In this document: piece by piece, positions 1 through 10,924 of the stretch
How positions within the stretch are numbered: position 1 is the first letter of the stretch
Layout: the number at the start of each line of letters is the position of its first letter
From: Jaltomata sinuosa
Taxonomy: Eukaryota > Streptophyta > Magnoliopsida > Solanales > Solanaceae
Length of the DNA stretch: 64,000 nucleotides
NCBI GenBank assembly: GCA_003996215.1
Contig: QJPP01007525.1
Coordinates: 310,001-374,000, forward strand
Reading direction: 5' to 3'
Program-made: the position numbers and the translations under genes
The notes under the pieces: generated by a model
Told to the model about the DNA's origin: nothing
The model's input: the letters and a program-made list of their open reading frames with translations, nothing else
The model's database searches: none

Positions 1-846
1 ATACATTTTTGTGCTTTCTGTAATATACTGTGAGAGTGCCTTCGTCCCTCGGCCACCTGCAAATTCCCAAGCCTTTCGCCGCCTTCTACTACTCCCTAAA
101 ATCCTCTCTTTCCAATCTTGTTTTCACTGCCCAAATCTTCTTTACATTTTCGAGAAGTACAGTTGTTTTTCTTGGAGCTCAAAAACCCAAGTGGAGTTGG
201 GTTTAGCTGTGAAGATTTTTACTTTTTTGGAATGCTATGTAGAGCATGTGGATAGCCAAGAATTGGTGGTTTCAAGAATTTTTTTTTTATCTTTGAGGAA
301 AATTATAGTTCAAGAATAAGATTTTCTTGCAGAAAGTTAGGTGTTTTTTTCTTCTTTGGATGAGAGCTTTGTACTTAGTGAGTTGATCTTGGAGCTGAGT
401 GTTAATTTTGGTGTGTTTTGAAGAGGTGGGTTTTGTTTTAAATTAATTAATTGTGTGTTGTTAATTAATTTAGGAAATCTTGATGGGGTTTATACTCTAA
501 TGATTGAAATTGAATAAAAAGATTTGAACTTTTTAACTCAAAGAAAGCTCAAGTTGGTTGGTTTATTATTTTAAAGTATCTCATTAAACAATTGGGGCTT
601 TGACTGGTAACTTATTATTTATATCTTTACTACTGTTATGGGTTTTATATAATTTTACTGATTAGGACATTAGTTTATGGTAACAGTTTTTGGTGAACAG
701 TGTTATTATTGCTTGAATAAAGTCTAAAATGTTTGGATTGTTGTTGAAAAAAAGTGTTACTGAACCAGGTGTGGAAGGGTCCCTAATAATGCTAGAGTGC
801 CCAACCATAGAGCAATTCTGAGTAGCAGTTGTCACAGTTCTTCATC
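1..846 (+). other. 5' leader and upstream region of the PIF3-like gene
   Basis: The stretch before the PIF3 start codon has no convincing protein. The open frame from 11 to 319 opens with GTG rather than ATG and encodes nothing recognisable. A pyrimidine-rich first 180 bases followed by T-rich sequence would fit a transcribed leader, possibly with a leader intron, but no splice pair can be proved here. The promoter probably lies partly outside the window. Confidence 0.4.
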
Positions 847-3800
847 ATGCCTCTCTCTGAGTTTTTGAAAATGGCTAGAGGGAAGCTTGAATCTGCCCAG
901 CAGAAGATCTCATCTACCACAAATCTGTCTTCTTTGTGAGTAGAGTTTCTATTTCGCATTTCCTGTTTAAAAAAAGAAGAAGACAGTTTCCATTTTGCAT
1001 CTTGTTTATGCTCTTTTATGATTGGAACCAGTTCATTAATAGTTAACTAGTTGGTTGTTGCTATGTTTTGAGAATTTTGCTTGGTTTTTATGCAGTCCTG
1101 AGAATGACTTGGTTGAGCTTAAATGGCAAAATGGTCAGATTGTGATGCAAGGACAGTCCAGTAGTGCTAAGAAGAGCCCTGTTCCTAATAATCTTTCGTT
1201 AAGTGCCACAGGGGGTCGAGGAAATTCGTCAACCTCTAAGATTGGGAAGTTTGGTCTGATGAACTCTATGTTGAATGATATGCCATTATCTGTGCCCACT
1301 GGTGAATTAGATTTGATTCAAGAGGACGAAGGGGTGCCTTGGTTAGGTTATTCAGCAGATGACAGTCTGCAACAAGATTATTGTTCCCAATTATTACCTG
1401 AAATATCTGGTGTGACGGCAAATGAACCATCCAGACAGTGTGTATTTGGTTTAATAAATAAGAGAGGTAGTTCTGATAAGATGATTGGGGATTCACGTAG
1501 TGTTCCTGTTAATAGTGCTGTGGATTTTGAGCAAAGAAATACATCAAAGGTTTCTCCTTCTTCCAGATTTAGCCTGTTAAGTTCATTGGCATCTCAGAAA
1601 GGTCATGCGCCAATTGCTACCCTAGAATCAGGAGTTTCCGGTATCTTTAACAGTAAAAATAGCAATACTCCAATGTCTGTTTTGGGGGATTCAAGTCAAA
1701 GTCAAGCTTCAGCTGGTGATGTTAAAAGCAATAAAATTCAAAAGCAAAATATGCCTGAAAATAGGTCCAATTTGTTGAACTTCTCACATTTCTCAAGACC
1801 TGCAGCTAAGCTTCAAAATATTACTGGGGATTCTAAGCTTCAAAATATTACTGGGGGTTCAAATGTCTCGGGTTCATCTATCTTAGAAGCAAAGGGAAAA
1901 AAAGGAGGAGAAAAAGTGACAACTGGTGACAATCGTGTTAGTGCTGCAGCAGCTGAAAACTACTTAAATTCCAAGAAGGAAAATGTTCTCCATTATCCAC
2001 CTAATGCGGTATCTTCCCAACTCGAGTCAAAAGTATCTGGAGCTAGCTTTCATGATAGATCATGTCATGTTGAACAGTCTGATAATGTATTCAGAGATTG
2101 TTCAAGTAATAATGAAAACACCCATGGTCAATTTATTAGTGCAAAGGCAACCAAGGATATTGCCGATGGTGAGAGAAATGTTGAACATGGGGTTGCTTGC
2201 TCATCTGTATGCTCTGGTAGCAGTGCAGAGAGAGGATCAAGTGATCTTCCTCTTAATCTAAAGAGGAAAACCCGAGATAATGAGGAGTCTGAGTGTCGAA
2301 GTGAAGTAAGTGTATTGCTTAAAGGCCATTAAATTTTAACCTCGTTTTGTAGTATGTTACTTCTTTGTCAGGATGTTGAACAGTCTGACCAGGAAATATC
2401 TTTGTGCAGGATGTTGAAGAAGAATCTGTTGGTATAAAAAAAACTTGTGCTGCTCGAGGAGGTACAGGTTCAAAAAGAAGCCGAGCTGCAGAGGTGCATA
2501 ATTTGTCTGAGCGGGTGAGAAAACCATTGCCACATCATCTGTGCTTTTTTGCATTCTCTCGTTGTAGATCTTGGACATTCTAGATCTAAATGTTTTCTTA
2601 TTCATTTTCTGCAAACAGAGGCGAAGGGATAGGATTAACGAAAAGATGCGTGCATTACAGGAACTAATACCCAACTGCAACAAGGTATGAAAAGTTTTGG
2701 ATAAGTTAAAGTCATGCTGGCAAGTTGATTTCTATCATTTTGTCCATTCTTTTTTCAAACCATACCTCATCAAGCAATCAACTTTTTTGAGTTACTTTAA
2801 AATTCGGAAAATGTGATTATTTATTTGAGCTCAATGCATAAGCTCAATGAAGTGTTGCTGGTAATTTTAAAATTAGCCATCACCTGTAATTATTGTGTCC
2901 TAACTCTCTCTTATGTAGTTTCTCATTTTCAATCTTTTTGATGGTTTTCCTTATTGATTGCTAGGCGGATAAAGCTTCAATGCTTGATGAAGCTATTGAA
3001 TATTTGAAGACACTTCAACTGCAAGTACAGGTTAGATGAGGGTTCTCTATGCTTGTGCAATTTATTCTTAAGAACTGAGAATTAAGAGTCATAACTACAA
3101 TTGCTTCATCAAAAGAGTCATAACTACAATTGCTAACTGCCTCATCCCATTTGCTTTTTGCAGATAATGTCTATGGGAGCAGGGTTTTGCGTCCCACCAA
3201 TGATGTTTCCTACAGGAGTGCAGCACATGCATGCTGCCCAGATGCCACATTTCTCTCCAATGAGTTTAGGGATGGGTATGGGAATGGGTATGGGATTTGG
3301 GATGGGTATGCTTGAGATGAATGGTAGATCCTCTGGCTGCCCTATTTTTCCATTGCCCTCTGTGCAAGGAGGGCATTTTCCCTCACCGCCTATTCCTGCT
3401 TCCACCGCTTATCCAGGAATAGCTGTATCTAATCATCATGCCTTTGCACATCCTGGTCAAGGACTTCCAATGTCAATCCCTCGAGCATCTCTGGGTCCTT
3501 TGGCTGGGCAATCATCAGTTGGTGCTGCCGTCCCTTTGAATGTTGCAAGGGCAGGAGTTCCAGTCGAGAGATCGAGTGCACCACCGATTTTGGATTCCAA
3601 AAATCCAGCACACAAGAACTCACAGATAGTCCATAATGCTGAACCTAGCCTCCCCCTAAATCAGGCGTGCAATCAGGTGTGTGTTTTTATCAGGGACTTA
3701 TGATGTTCTATCTATTGAAAGGAGTTTAAGAAAAAGAAGAAAATGTGAAATAAATGATAGTTAGAGATATTGCAATTGCTTTTCTACTGCTTGGCATAGT

Positions 3801-5899
3801 ATTTTTTTTTTAAAAAAATGTGTGTTTCTGTCTGGTCATCTTTGAACCTGATTCTCTTCCTTAATTTCCAAATGATAAGATTGGTTTCTGTAACAATATA
3901 TTTTTTCATTGTTGGTTGATACTCGTAAATGTGGCAGTCATGGTATAGTTAAGATATCAGCATGTGGAACTTTAATTTGAGACCACCATGTGATATTATA
4001 CATATTTAAATATATAAGAAACTTGAAAACAATTTCAACAAAATACTGTCCAGACTATATTACACCTAGGAGAAATCACCTGGCGTTTTTTGTCTTCCCA
4101 TCTGTGTAAGGCTTGGTGGACATAGTTATCCAATATCCTTTGCTGGTGGGTAAGCAGGTACCAGATGGAATATCGAGATACGAACAGGCTGACTCACACA
4201 GCAGCAGTATAAGAAGAAAAGAAAAAAAAACTGTCCGTCTATATTTGCATGGAAGACCTAAGTTGGAAAATACCTTTAGATTTGTTGGGAAAAATAAAAA
4301 GAAAAAAATCAAGAAATATAAACTCTGTTTGCTGGCATTTCTAAAGAAACATAAACTCTATTTGCTGGTATTCCTAAAAAATTGAACTCTGTTTGCTGGA
4401 GCATAGAAGTTTCTGATTCCAATATACAGTCACTTTCTATGTAGCGATGATACGTGTAAATAGATGCAGACACATATGATTACTCTGTAGATAAAGATTC
4501 ATGTTTATGAACATTCAGGGGAAGTGGAGAGAGAATCAATATTATTGTGCTGTGAGTACTGCACTTATTTGGTGAAACTTTTCTGTTGAGACAAGAGTAA
4601 AGTAAAGAATTATTAAAAATAATTGAAGTTATAGAGGATGCGACTCATAACGCTCTTTTATTCATTTTCTTCTACATGAAATGGCTGATTATCTGTTATG
4701 AAATAGAGAAGTGTAAAGGTGGATGTATTGGCTGGAGGGGGACAATTGTCTGTATGTGAAGTTTTCTGGCGAAACTGTGCCGAAAATTGTTTTTTGACTG
4801 TTGTAAATGAACACTAAAACTGCTAAATAGAAAGTCGACCTAAATTATCAAGTATTTTCTGTATGAAAATTAATCCTTGACATTAAAACTTCCTATAGAA
4901 TGACAAATGCATTCCAATTCTTGCTGAATCATGATCAATTTATAAATGAATTTCTGTTACTGGCCTCATTTGCCATTATGTCACAACTGCTGGACAGCTC
5001 AGTATAGCTGTTATTATGACTATGTTACATATGAAGACTAATAGTTGATTTCGAAAAAACTAATATCTCATTCGAAGCTTGTTAGGGAGGCAAAGGATGT
5101 AGCCAAACTTACATGTTATTTTTGAGAACCATGTCTCTGGAGGAAAAGGTTGTACCGTATCTTTTCTAGTTTTAATAGGAATATGACTCTTCAATCTTTA
5201 AACCTTTTGCAACTAGCAGAACTGAGAACATTCCCTGGCTAGTAGCTTGGTATCTAGTTGGTGACTTGGTCGAATACTTCGAGTTTGTTCATTGTTGTCA
5301 CCGGCTCATGAACACACACTTGGTGGCTCTTGGAATTTTCTTCATGATATTCCATGGTAGTTGCCATCTAAATTGACAGAAGTTCTAACTTCATCAGGAT
5401 ACATTTGGAAATCTTTGGCTCCTCATGAATCTGGCTTGTTTTTTTCTGCTTCTGTCTCTAAGCTGCGGGCCAGTTACTAGTACTGTAAAGTTCTGCTCCT
5501 GTATTTTCTTTGGTCAAGTGTAAATTGGTTTACATAATAATTGCTTGCAGTCATGTCGGTATATTTTGCTTTTTAAGTCATGGTGTAGTCTTCCTTCTTG
5601 TCGGATAACATCAGCACTGTATCATCTTAATAAGTTCTATTTCCTGGTATACCAGGTACAAGGAACAAATGAAGTTCTGGACAAATCAGTGCAAAAAAAT
5701 GACAAACTCCCTGATGTTACTGATAGTGCAGCTAATAACTTAACCAACCGAACAAATGTGCCCGGAGATGAAGCTGGTGAGTTTGTATTAGAAAAGAACA
5801 ACTTCATTCATTATGCTAAGATGTAATTCTTCCCTATTATATTGTGAATCTCTGCCAAAACAACTGAGTATTTCACTGGATGCAGGTTCCAGTTTGTAG
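847..5899 (+). CDS. PIF3: PIF3-like phytochrome-interacting bHLH transcription factor (8 coding exons)
   Basis: Coding exons are 847-935, 1096-2305, 2410-2514, 2619-2684, 2965-3030, 3164-3676, 5656-5776 and 5886-5899. All junctions are GT-AG and the phases close to 727 aa. The N-terminus MPLSEFLKMARGKLE is typical of PIF3. Residues 35-46 form the active-phytochrome-B-binding motif (EL....GQ), and a conserved VPWLGY block follows in exon 2. Exons 3-5 encode the bHLH (about 461-512) with the His463/Glu467/Arg471-type basic-region contacts for E-/G-boxes (HNLSERRRR). Exon 6 has a Gly-Met repeat near residues 547-562. The family acts in the nucleus, represses photomorphogenesis in the dark and is degraded after binding light-activated phytochrome. 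Intron 6 is about 2 kb. The start is the first ATG in frame with the conserved N-terminus. The PIF3 assignment is by motif recognition; other PIFs are less likely. Confidence 0.88.
1808..1861 (+). repeat. 27-bp tandem duplication inside PIF3 exon 2
   Basis: Two adjacent 27-bp copies start at 1808 and 1835 and encode KLQNITGDS followed by KLQNITGGS. The duplication is in frame and lies in the low-complexity middle of the protein. Confidence 0.85.
4318..4402 (+). repeat. Short tandem repeat in PIF3 intron 6
   Basis: About two and a half diverged copies of a roughly 32-bp unit containing aaactctgtttgctgg lie in the long intron 6. Simple A-rich sequence surrounds them. No function is suggested. 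Confidence 0.65.
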
Positions 5900-6290
5900 A
5901 CACAACTGTGTGTTCTGAACAATGACAGCCTGGTTTTCATCCAAGGGAAGAAGTCATTTTCTCATTCAGTGGAAGGTATCCCCCTTTAACTCCAACCGGT
6001 GTGCAGTTCTGAGAATCTAATTGTTACTGGAGATAACTGGTAGAGTTCCAGAATGAAGCTGGTTTTTGCAACTGCCATCGGAATGTAGACAACTGCACAG
6101 ATTTTGGTAATGTAAAGAGACCATAATTTTCTCCTTCCAATGTACATCAAAGATATCTAAAAGCAGTTGGGAGCAGACTTCTTCCCACCCTCCCCATGAA
6201 GGATCCAAGTTTCTGGCATCTCAACTGTGTAATGTGTACCAGACATATCAACGTTCTTCAAATAATAAAATAGCGCAAGCATTTCTCATA
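5900..6290 (+). other. PIF3 3' untranslated region with polyadenylation signal
   Basis: The sequence after the TAG at 5897-5899 has no continuing reading frame. A canonical AATAAA hexamer lies at 6264-6269, about 365 bases after the stop, a plausible 3' UTR length for this gene. The exact cleavage site is not determined. Confidence 0.5.
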
Positions 6291-6451
6291 TGTTCACCTG
6301 TACTTTCAATATCCATGTGAGCCTACTCTTTCTCCTGTGACCATTTTACATCCCCATGTTTGGTGATTTTTCGCCATGCATTCTAGATGCTGTTATATGA
6401 AGCAGAGATATTAACCCCCCTCCTACAGAGCTGGATGCACTTTAGTTTTAA

Positions 6452-6582
6452 TTATTCAACTGAACCTAGGTTTTTTTGCACGGAATGTAGATATATACCA
6501 GAAGAATTCTAAAATTTATTCAACTGAACCTAGGTTTTTTTTGCACGGAATGTAGATATACACCAGAAGAATTCTAAAATTT
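6452..6582. repeat. 64-bp direct tandem duplication
   Basis: Two near-identical copies with a period of 64 bases (for example attcaac at 6454 and 6518) lie just downstream of PIF3. They differ in a T run (7 versus 8) and by one base (atatatacc versus atatacacc). The near-identity suggests a recent duplication. Confidence 0.85.
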
Positions 6583-7646
6583 CAACCAAGTTGGAAACCT
6601 GTAATTGTGAAAGCTCAATGATAAGAATATAAAGATTGAAACCATCAAGTTTAAATTCTGGTTCCCGTTAACTTCCCAACAAATTTTGTTCTTATTAGCT
6701 TAGGCTAAGGTTAAAAGGAGGCTTTTACAGGAAGAAGGGAAAACAAAATGATTCTTTTCAGCTAAGCTTCGATGTGTGGAGCTACCTTGTGATATTCCAT
6801 CGTTATGTAAAAAAGAAAAAAGCATCCTGCTAATGTTCTTGATTCTCTCTACAACAGCTGCAAATCCTTTGAAGCAAAAGAAAGGTGGAAAGAAAGGATT
6901 TACTACAGCTGTAGTTGAACTTGACACAAGCCTTAAATATTGAAAGTTGGGTTAGTACAAGAATTAAAAAGGTGAAAGTTACTAATGAGAAGAAAGAAAG
7001 TGTACAGAAGCAATCCTTTTCACATCATCAATCCAGCTTGATTGTGAAGTTATTGCACATGTAGCTTCATGCCCCAGTTATTGATCATCTTTTGAGTCCA
7101 TTAATTTCCTGTGATGAGAATTGTCATCCTTTTTAAGGAGGAGACGTGTATGTCTCCTTATCACTTCTTTTCTACTTTTATATATGCTGGATCCTCTTTG
7201 CCTATACCTTGTTTCCCAAAAATGGATATCACATTTATATTGGATGTGCAAACAGTCCCACATTAGTACGAATTTTTTTTAGTAGATTACTGGCACTGAC
7301 TAAACTAGTCTCATAAATAGAGATTTTTTTAACCATAACAAGAAACAACATAAAGGATTTGCAACAAGATCACAAGCATACATATAGAAAATATGACACT
7401 TTATGTACATCATCATCCAATCAATTGAATAGGTTTTTCCACAAACTCACAATCTGAATAAACAGTCAAATATGACGACAAAGCACAACTATACAATACC
7501 TATGACAAACACTAGAATCATACAACACCCCAAAGATAACTATCCAAAAAATGAAGAAAAAAAAGGTTTAAGAAAAGAAAAAATAAAGATCACACAACTA
7601 ATAAAACAACTCACTTATGACCATTGTAATGTTTCTTCCCTTTATC
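6583..7646. other. Intergenic region between PIF3 and the acidic repeat gene
   Basis: No supported gene. The two flanking genes converge here. The last few hundred bases before 7647 are probably the 3' UTR of the minus-strand gene. No clear transposon was recognised. Confidence 0.5.
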
Positions 7647-10600
7647 TTATTTGGTTTTAACTTCATTTTTTGTATCAGATTTAGAGCTGGGAGACTTCCC
7701 AATGATTGCTTTCTTAGCCTTCACAAGAGACTGCTTCACCTTGGACATAAGGTTGTTTGACTGCTTTGTCTTTACAGGTACTTCTTCTGTAGTTGTCTTG
7801 TCTTCACCGTCCTTGGGAGTTTCTGTTTTTGCAGTCTCCTCAACTTCTTTCTCACCTTCAGCAGTTTTCTCATCTTTCATCTCTGTCTCCGACTTCTGAG
7901 CCTCTTCAACTGATGGTTCAGCAGTAGCATTCTCATCCACTTTCTTCTCGACTTCTGTGTCATCCTTTGTGCTCCCATTTTCAGCAATTGGTTCAATGTC
8001 TCTAGAAGCAACCTCCACTTCTGGCGCCTTTTCAGTAACTTCAGATGTTTCAACTCCCTTTGCTTCAGGTGAAGCTAATTCTTCATTAATAACACTTTTC
8101 TCCCCTTTCTCATCTTGACCAACAGTTTTCACATCATTTATTTCTCTTTCGACATTTTCCACCTCTTCTTTTGGTGGTACTTCAGCAACTGTAGCCTCTG
8201 GAACCAATTCCTTTTCTTTCTTCTCAATGACAGCAGTGTCTCCAGCATTTTCTGTAGGACTTTCCTCGTCCATTTTCTGCATTAGTGTTTCTAAAGTAGT
8301 TGAGGTTACTGGATTTGAGCTCTCTGCAACAACAGGTTCTTCATTTCCTGTAACAGCCTCAGCAGCTTCTTGCTCAATCTTTTCAGCAGCCTCAGTTAGC
8401 TTTTCCTCTACAATGGGAGCTGGCTCTGAAGCTTCTTCCTTGGGTTCTGCTTTCGGAACTTCTGCCTCTTTAGCTTGTTGTGGTTCACTGGCCTCGAAAT
8501 CTACGTGCTCCTTCTTGTCCTCAACAGCCTCAATTGGTGTTTCCACAACGTCAACTGTTGCTGGCTGCTGCTCAGGCTTTTCCTCAACAGGCTCTATTTT
8601 GGATTCGTTGTCTAAAGTTTCAACATTTCCAGCCTCTACTTGGACCTCTGGTTCACTTTTGGTAACATCAGCAACTTGATCAGGAATACTCAGAGCTTCT
8701 GGTTCAGGGGCAGGTTCCTCGGTTAATTCTGGAATATCTTTGCTAGTAACATCCAATGCAGGTGTTTCATCTTGTTTCTTAACTTCTTCGACAGTATGAG
8801 GCTCAATTTCCTTGTCTGCTGTCTTTTCTTCTGATTCTACTGCAGTAGCAGGTATGCTTGGCAATTCCTCAGCTTTAGGCTTCTCTTCATCGTGAGTTGT
8901 GGCTGGCGGAGCAGGTGGTTCATCAACATTTTTTACCTCTTCAATTGTTGGGGGCAATGGTTCATCAGCTTTTGGCTTCTCTTCCTCAACGCTTGTCTTT
9001 ACCTCTTCAATTATAGTTACTGGAGGTTCCTCAATCGTTGGCTTCTCTTCTTCATCAGCTTTCTTTGCTTCTTCCACTATTGTTGGAGCTGGTTCATCAG
9101 CTTTAGGCTTCATTTCCTCGTCAGCTTTCTGTACTTCTTCCACTATTGTTGGAGCTGGTTCATCAACTTCAGGCTTCACTTCCTCATCAGCTTTCTGTAC
9201 TTCTTCCACTATTATTGGAGCTGGTTCATCAGCTTTAGGCTTCACTTCCTCATCAGCTTTCTGTACTTCGTCCACTATTGTTGGAGCTGGTTCATCAGCT
9301 TTAGGGTTCTCTTCCTCATCACTTTTCTTTACCTCTTCGATTTTGGTTGGTGGCGGTTCCTCTATTGTTGGCTTCTCATCAGCGGTCTTTACTTCTTCAA
9401 CTATAGTAGGAACTGGTTCATCAGCTATAGGCTTCTGCTCCTCCTCAGCTTTCTTTACCTCTTCAATTTCCAGGACCTGTGGCTCATCAGTTTTTTGCTT
9501 CTCTTCATCAGTGCTCTTTAGTTCTTCTATGATTGCTGAAGGTGGTGCCTCTACTGTTGGCTTCTCTACCTCATCGTCTTTCTTTACTTCTTCGACTATT
9601 GCTGGGGCTGCTTCGTCTGCTATTGGCTTCTCATCTTCATCGACTTTCTTTACTTCTTCAGTTAGCACTTGCGATGGTTCCTCTGCATTTGGCTTCTCCT
9701 CGTTATCAACTTTCTCAGAGTCTGGTTCCACTGATTTTGGCTTTTCTTCCTCATCATTCTTCATTGGCTCTTCAATTACCGGTGATTCGCTTTTTGTGCC
9801 CTCTACTTTTACCTCTGGTTCAGTAGAAGAAACCACTGGACTTGGGGAATCTTCTTCTTCTTCTGGTTTTGCTTCATTCTCCTTGGTAAGGGGAACATTC
9901 TCTCCTTCCATAGTCTTAACCTCTTCATGCACTTCCTTCTCAGCTTGCTGCAGTAAACATGAAGAAGCAATGAGAAAACAAATCAAATGAAAAAATGTTT
10001 TAGACTAGAAGGGAAAAAAGGTCACTGAGAATAGGAATAATATCTTAGAAATTAAGCTTTCAGTTTTGGAGTGGTAGGTCACTATCAACTTCTTTGAAGA
10101 AACTTAATGGAACTGACTTGGTAACATAAATCTGAACTAGTTAAAAAAGAGGACAAATTTAGGGAAACACATGGTAATTTCCTCATGAGTCACAAGTCAC
10201 AACAAAGATTGATACTGACAAAAAGCACCCACAGAGGGAGGCTTTTTCTTTGGTGAAGTCAGCATATAATACTACTACTAAACTTTTGTCAACTTCAAGT
10301 TACTTGTGAGGTCAAAAGGATAACGAAATAAACAGGCCAGAACAGCTACACAAAAAGCAAGATTCTAAGCATAAACAAAGCAACAAGTCTTCATTTCAGC
10401 AAAGCTATCAAACATTTCATTTCAATTCTATTATCATCATGAATAAAAACTACAGAGCAATTCCATCATCTTCCTTCAAACAAAGTCTATAGTTTTCTGT
10501 TTTGAAGACTTGAACACTGAAGCTCTCTTTTTTACTTTCTGAGATACCAGGGACTAATAAGGCTCATCACCTTAATATCATAGTAGTAAAATCAAAATTA

Positions 10601-10924
10601 TACTAATATAAACTAGGATCCTTGAACTCAAAGATCAAAATTACAATCTGTTCTGTGCTAGAAAAACTAAAACACATAACAATAGCAGATGATAAAGAAA
10701 AGTAAAGGGTATAATTTCTGCAAAACTCTCTATGAAACTATAACCAAACAACCAAAAAGGGTACTTCCTCAAAGCTGTCAACATATATATCCATCCAAAA
10801 AACAAGACAAGATACACAAAACATATATATATTCATTAGCAAGAGGAAGAGAAAATTCAGAGAAGCTTACCTCAGAGGCAGTAGTAGTAATAGGATGATC
10901 TGATGAAACAGTATCAGTAGCCAT
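7647..10924 (-). CDS. Acidic Glu/Lys/Pro-rich tandem-repeat protein (KED-like)
   Basis: Two exons: 10924-10871 (18 codons, MATDTVSSDHPITTTASE) and 9947-7647, joined in phase 0 across GTAAGC...TGCAG, giving about 784 aa. Exon 2 alone could open at an upstream ATG in the intron, but the spliced start is preferred because the donor, acceptor and frame all fit. The protein is very rich in E, K, P, A and V. The N-terminal half carries degenerate units of the type EEVKKADEEEKPKADEPAPTIV, four of them almost identical. The C-terminus turns basic (KVKQSLVKAKKAIIGKSPSS), a conserved-looking tail. No enzyme domain, signal peptide or membrane segment is visible, so it is probably largely disordered or helical. 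It resembles wound-induced KED-type proteins of tobacco in composition only; true function unknown. Confidence 0.8.
9057..9320 (-). repeat. 66-bp coding minisatellite (22-aa unit)
   Basis: Four near-identical 66-bp units, with the gttggagct motif at 9082, 9148, 9214 (one base changed) and 9280, lie within exon 2 of the acidic repeat gene. More diverged units extend to about 8890 and 9740. The period is a multiple of three, so copy-number change keeps the frame. Confidence 0.9.

Noticed and set aside
11..319. 102-codon frame at the left edge
   Set aside because: Starts with GTG, no ATG at that point, no recognisable protein, and lies in the probable PIF3 leader.
8899..9990. 363-codon plus-strand open frame rich in Ser, Gly and Phe
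   Set aside because: It is the exact antisense of the repeat-coding exon; its openness follows from the 66-bp periodicity and Glu/Lys codon bias on the other strand. No splice, start or family support.
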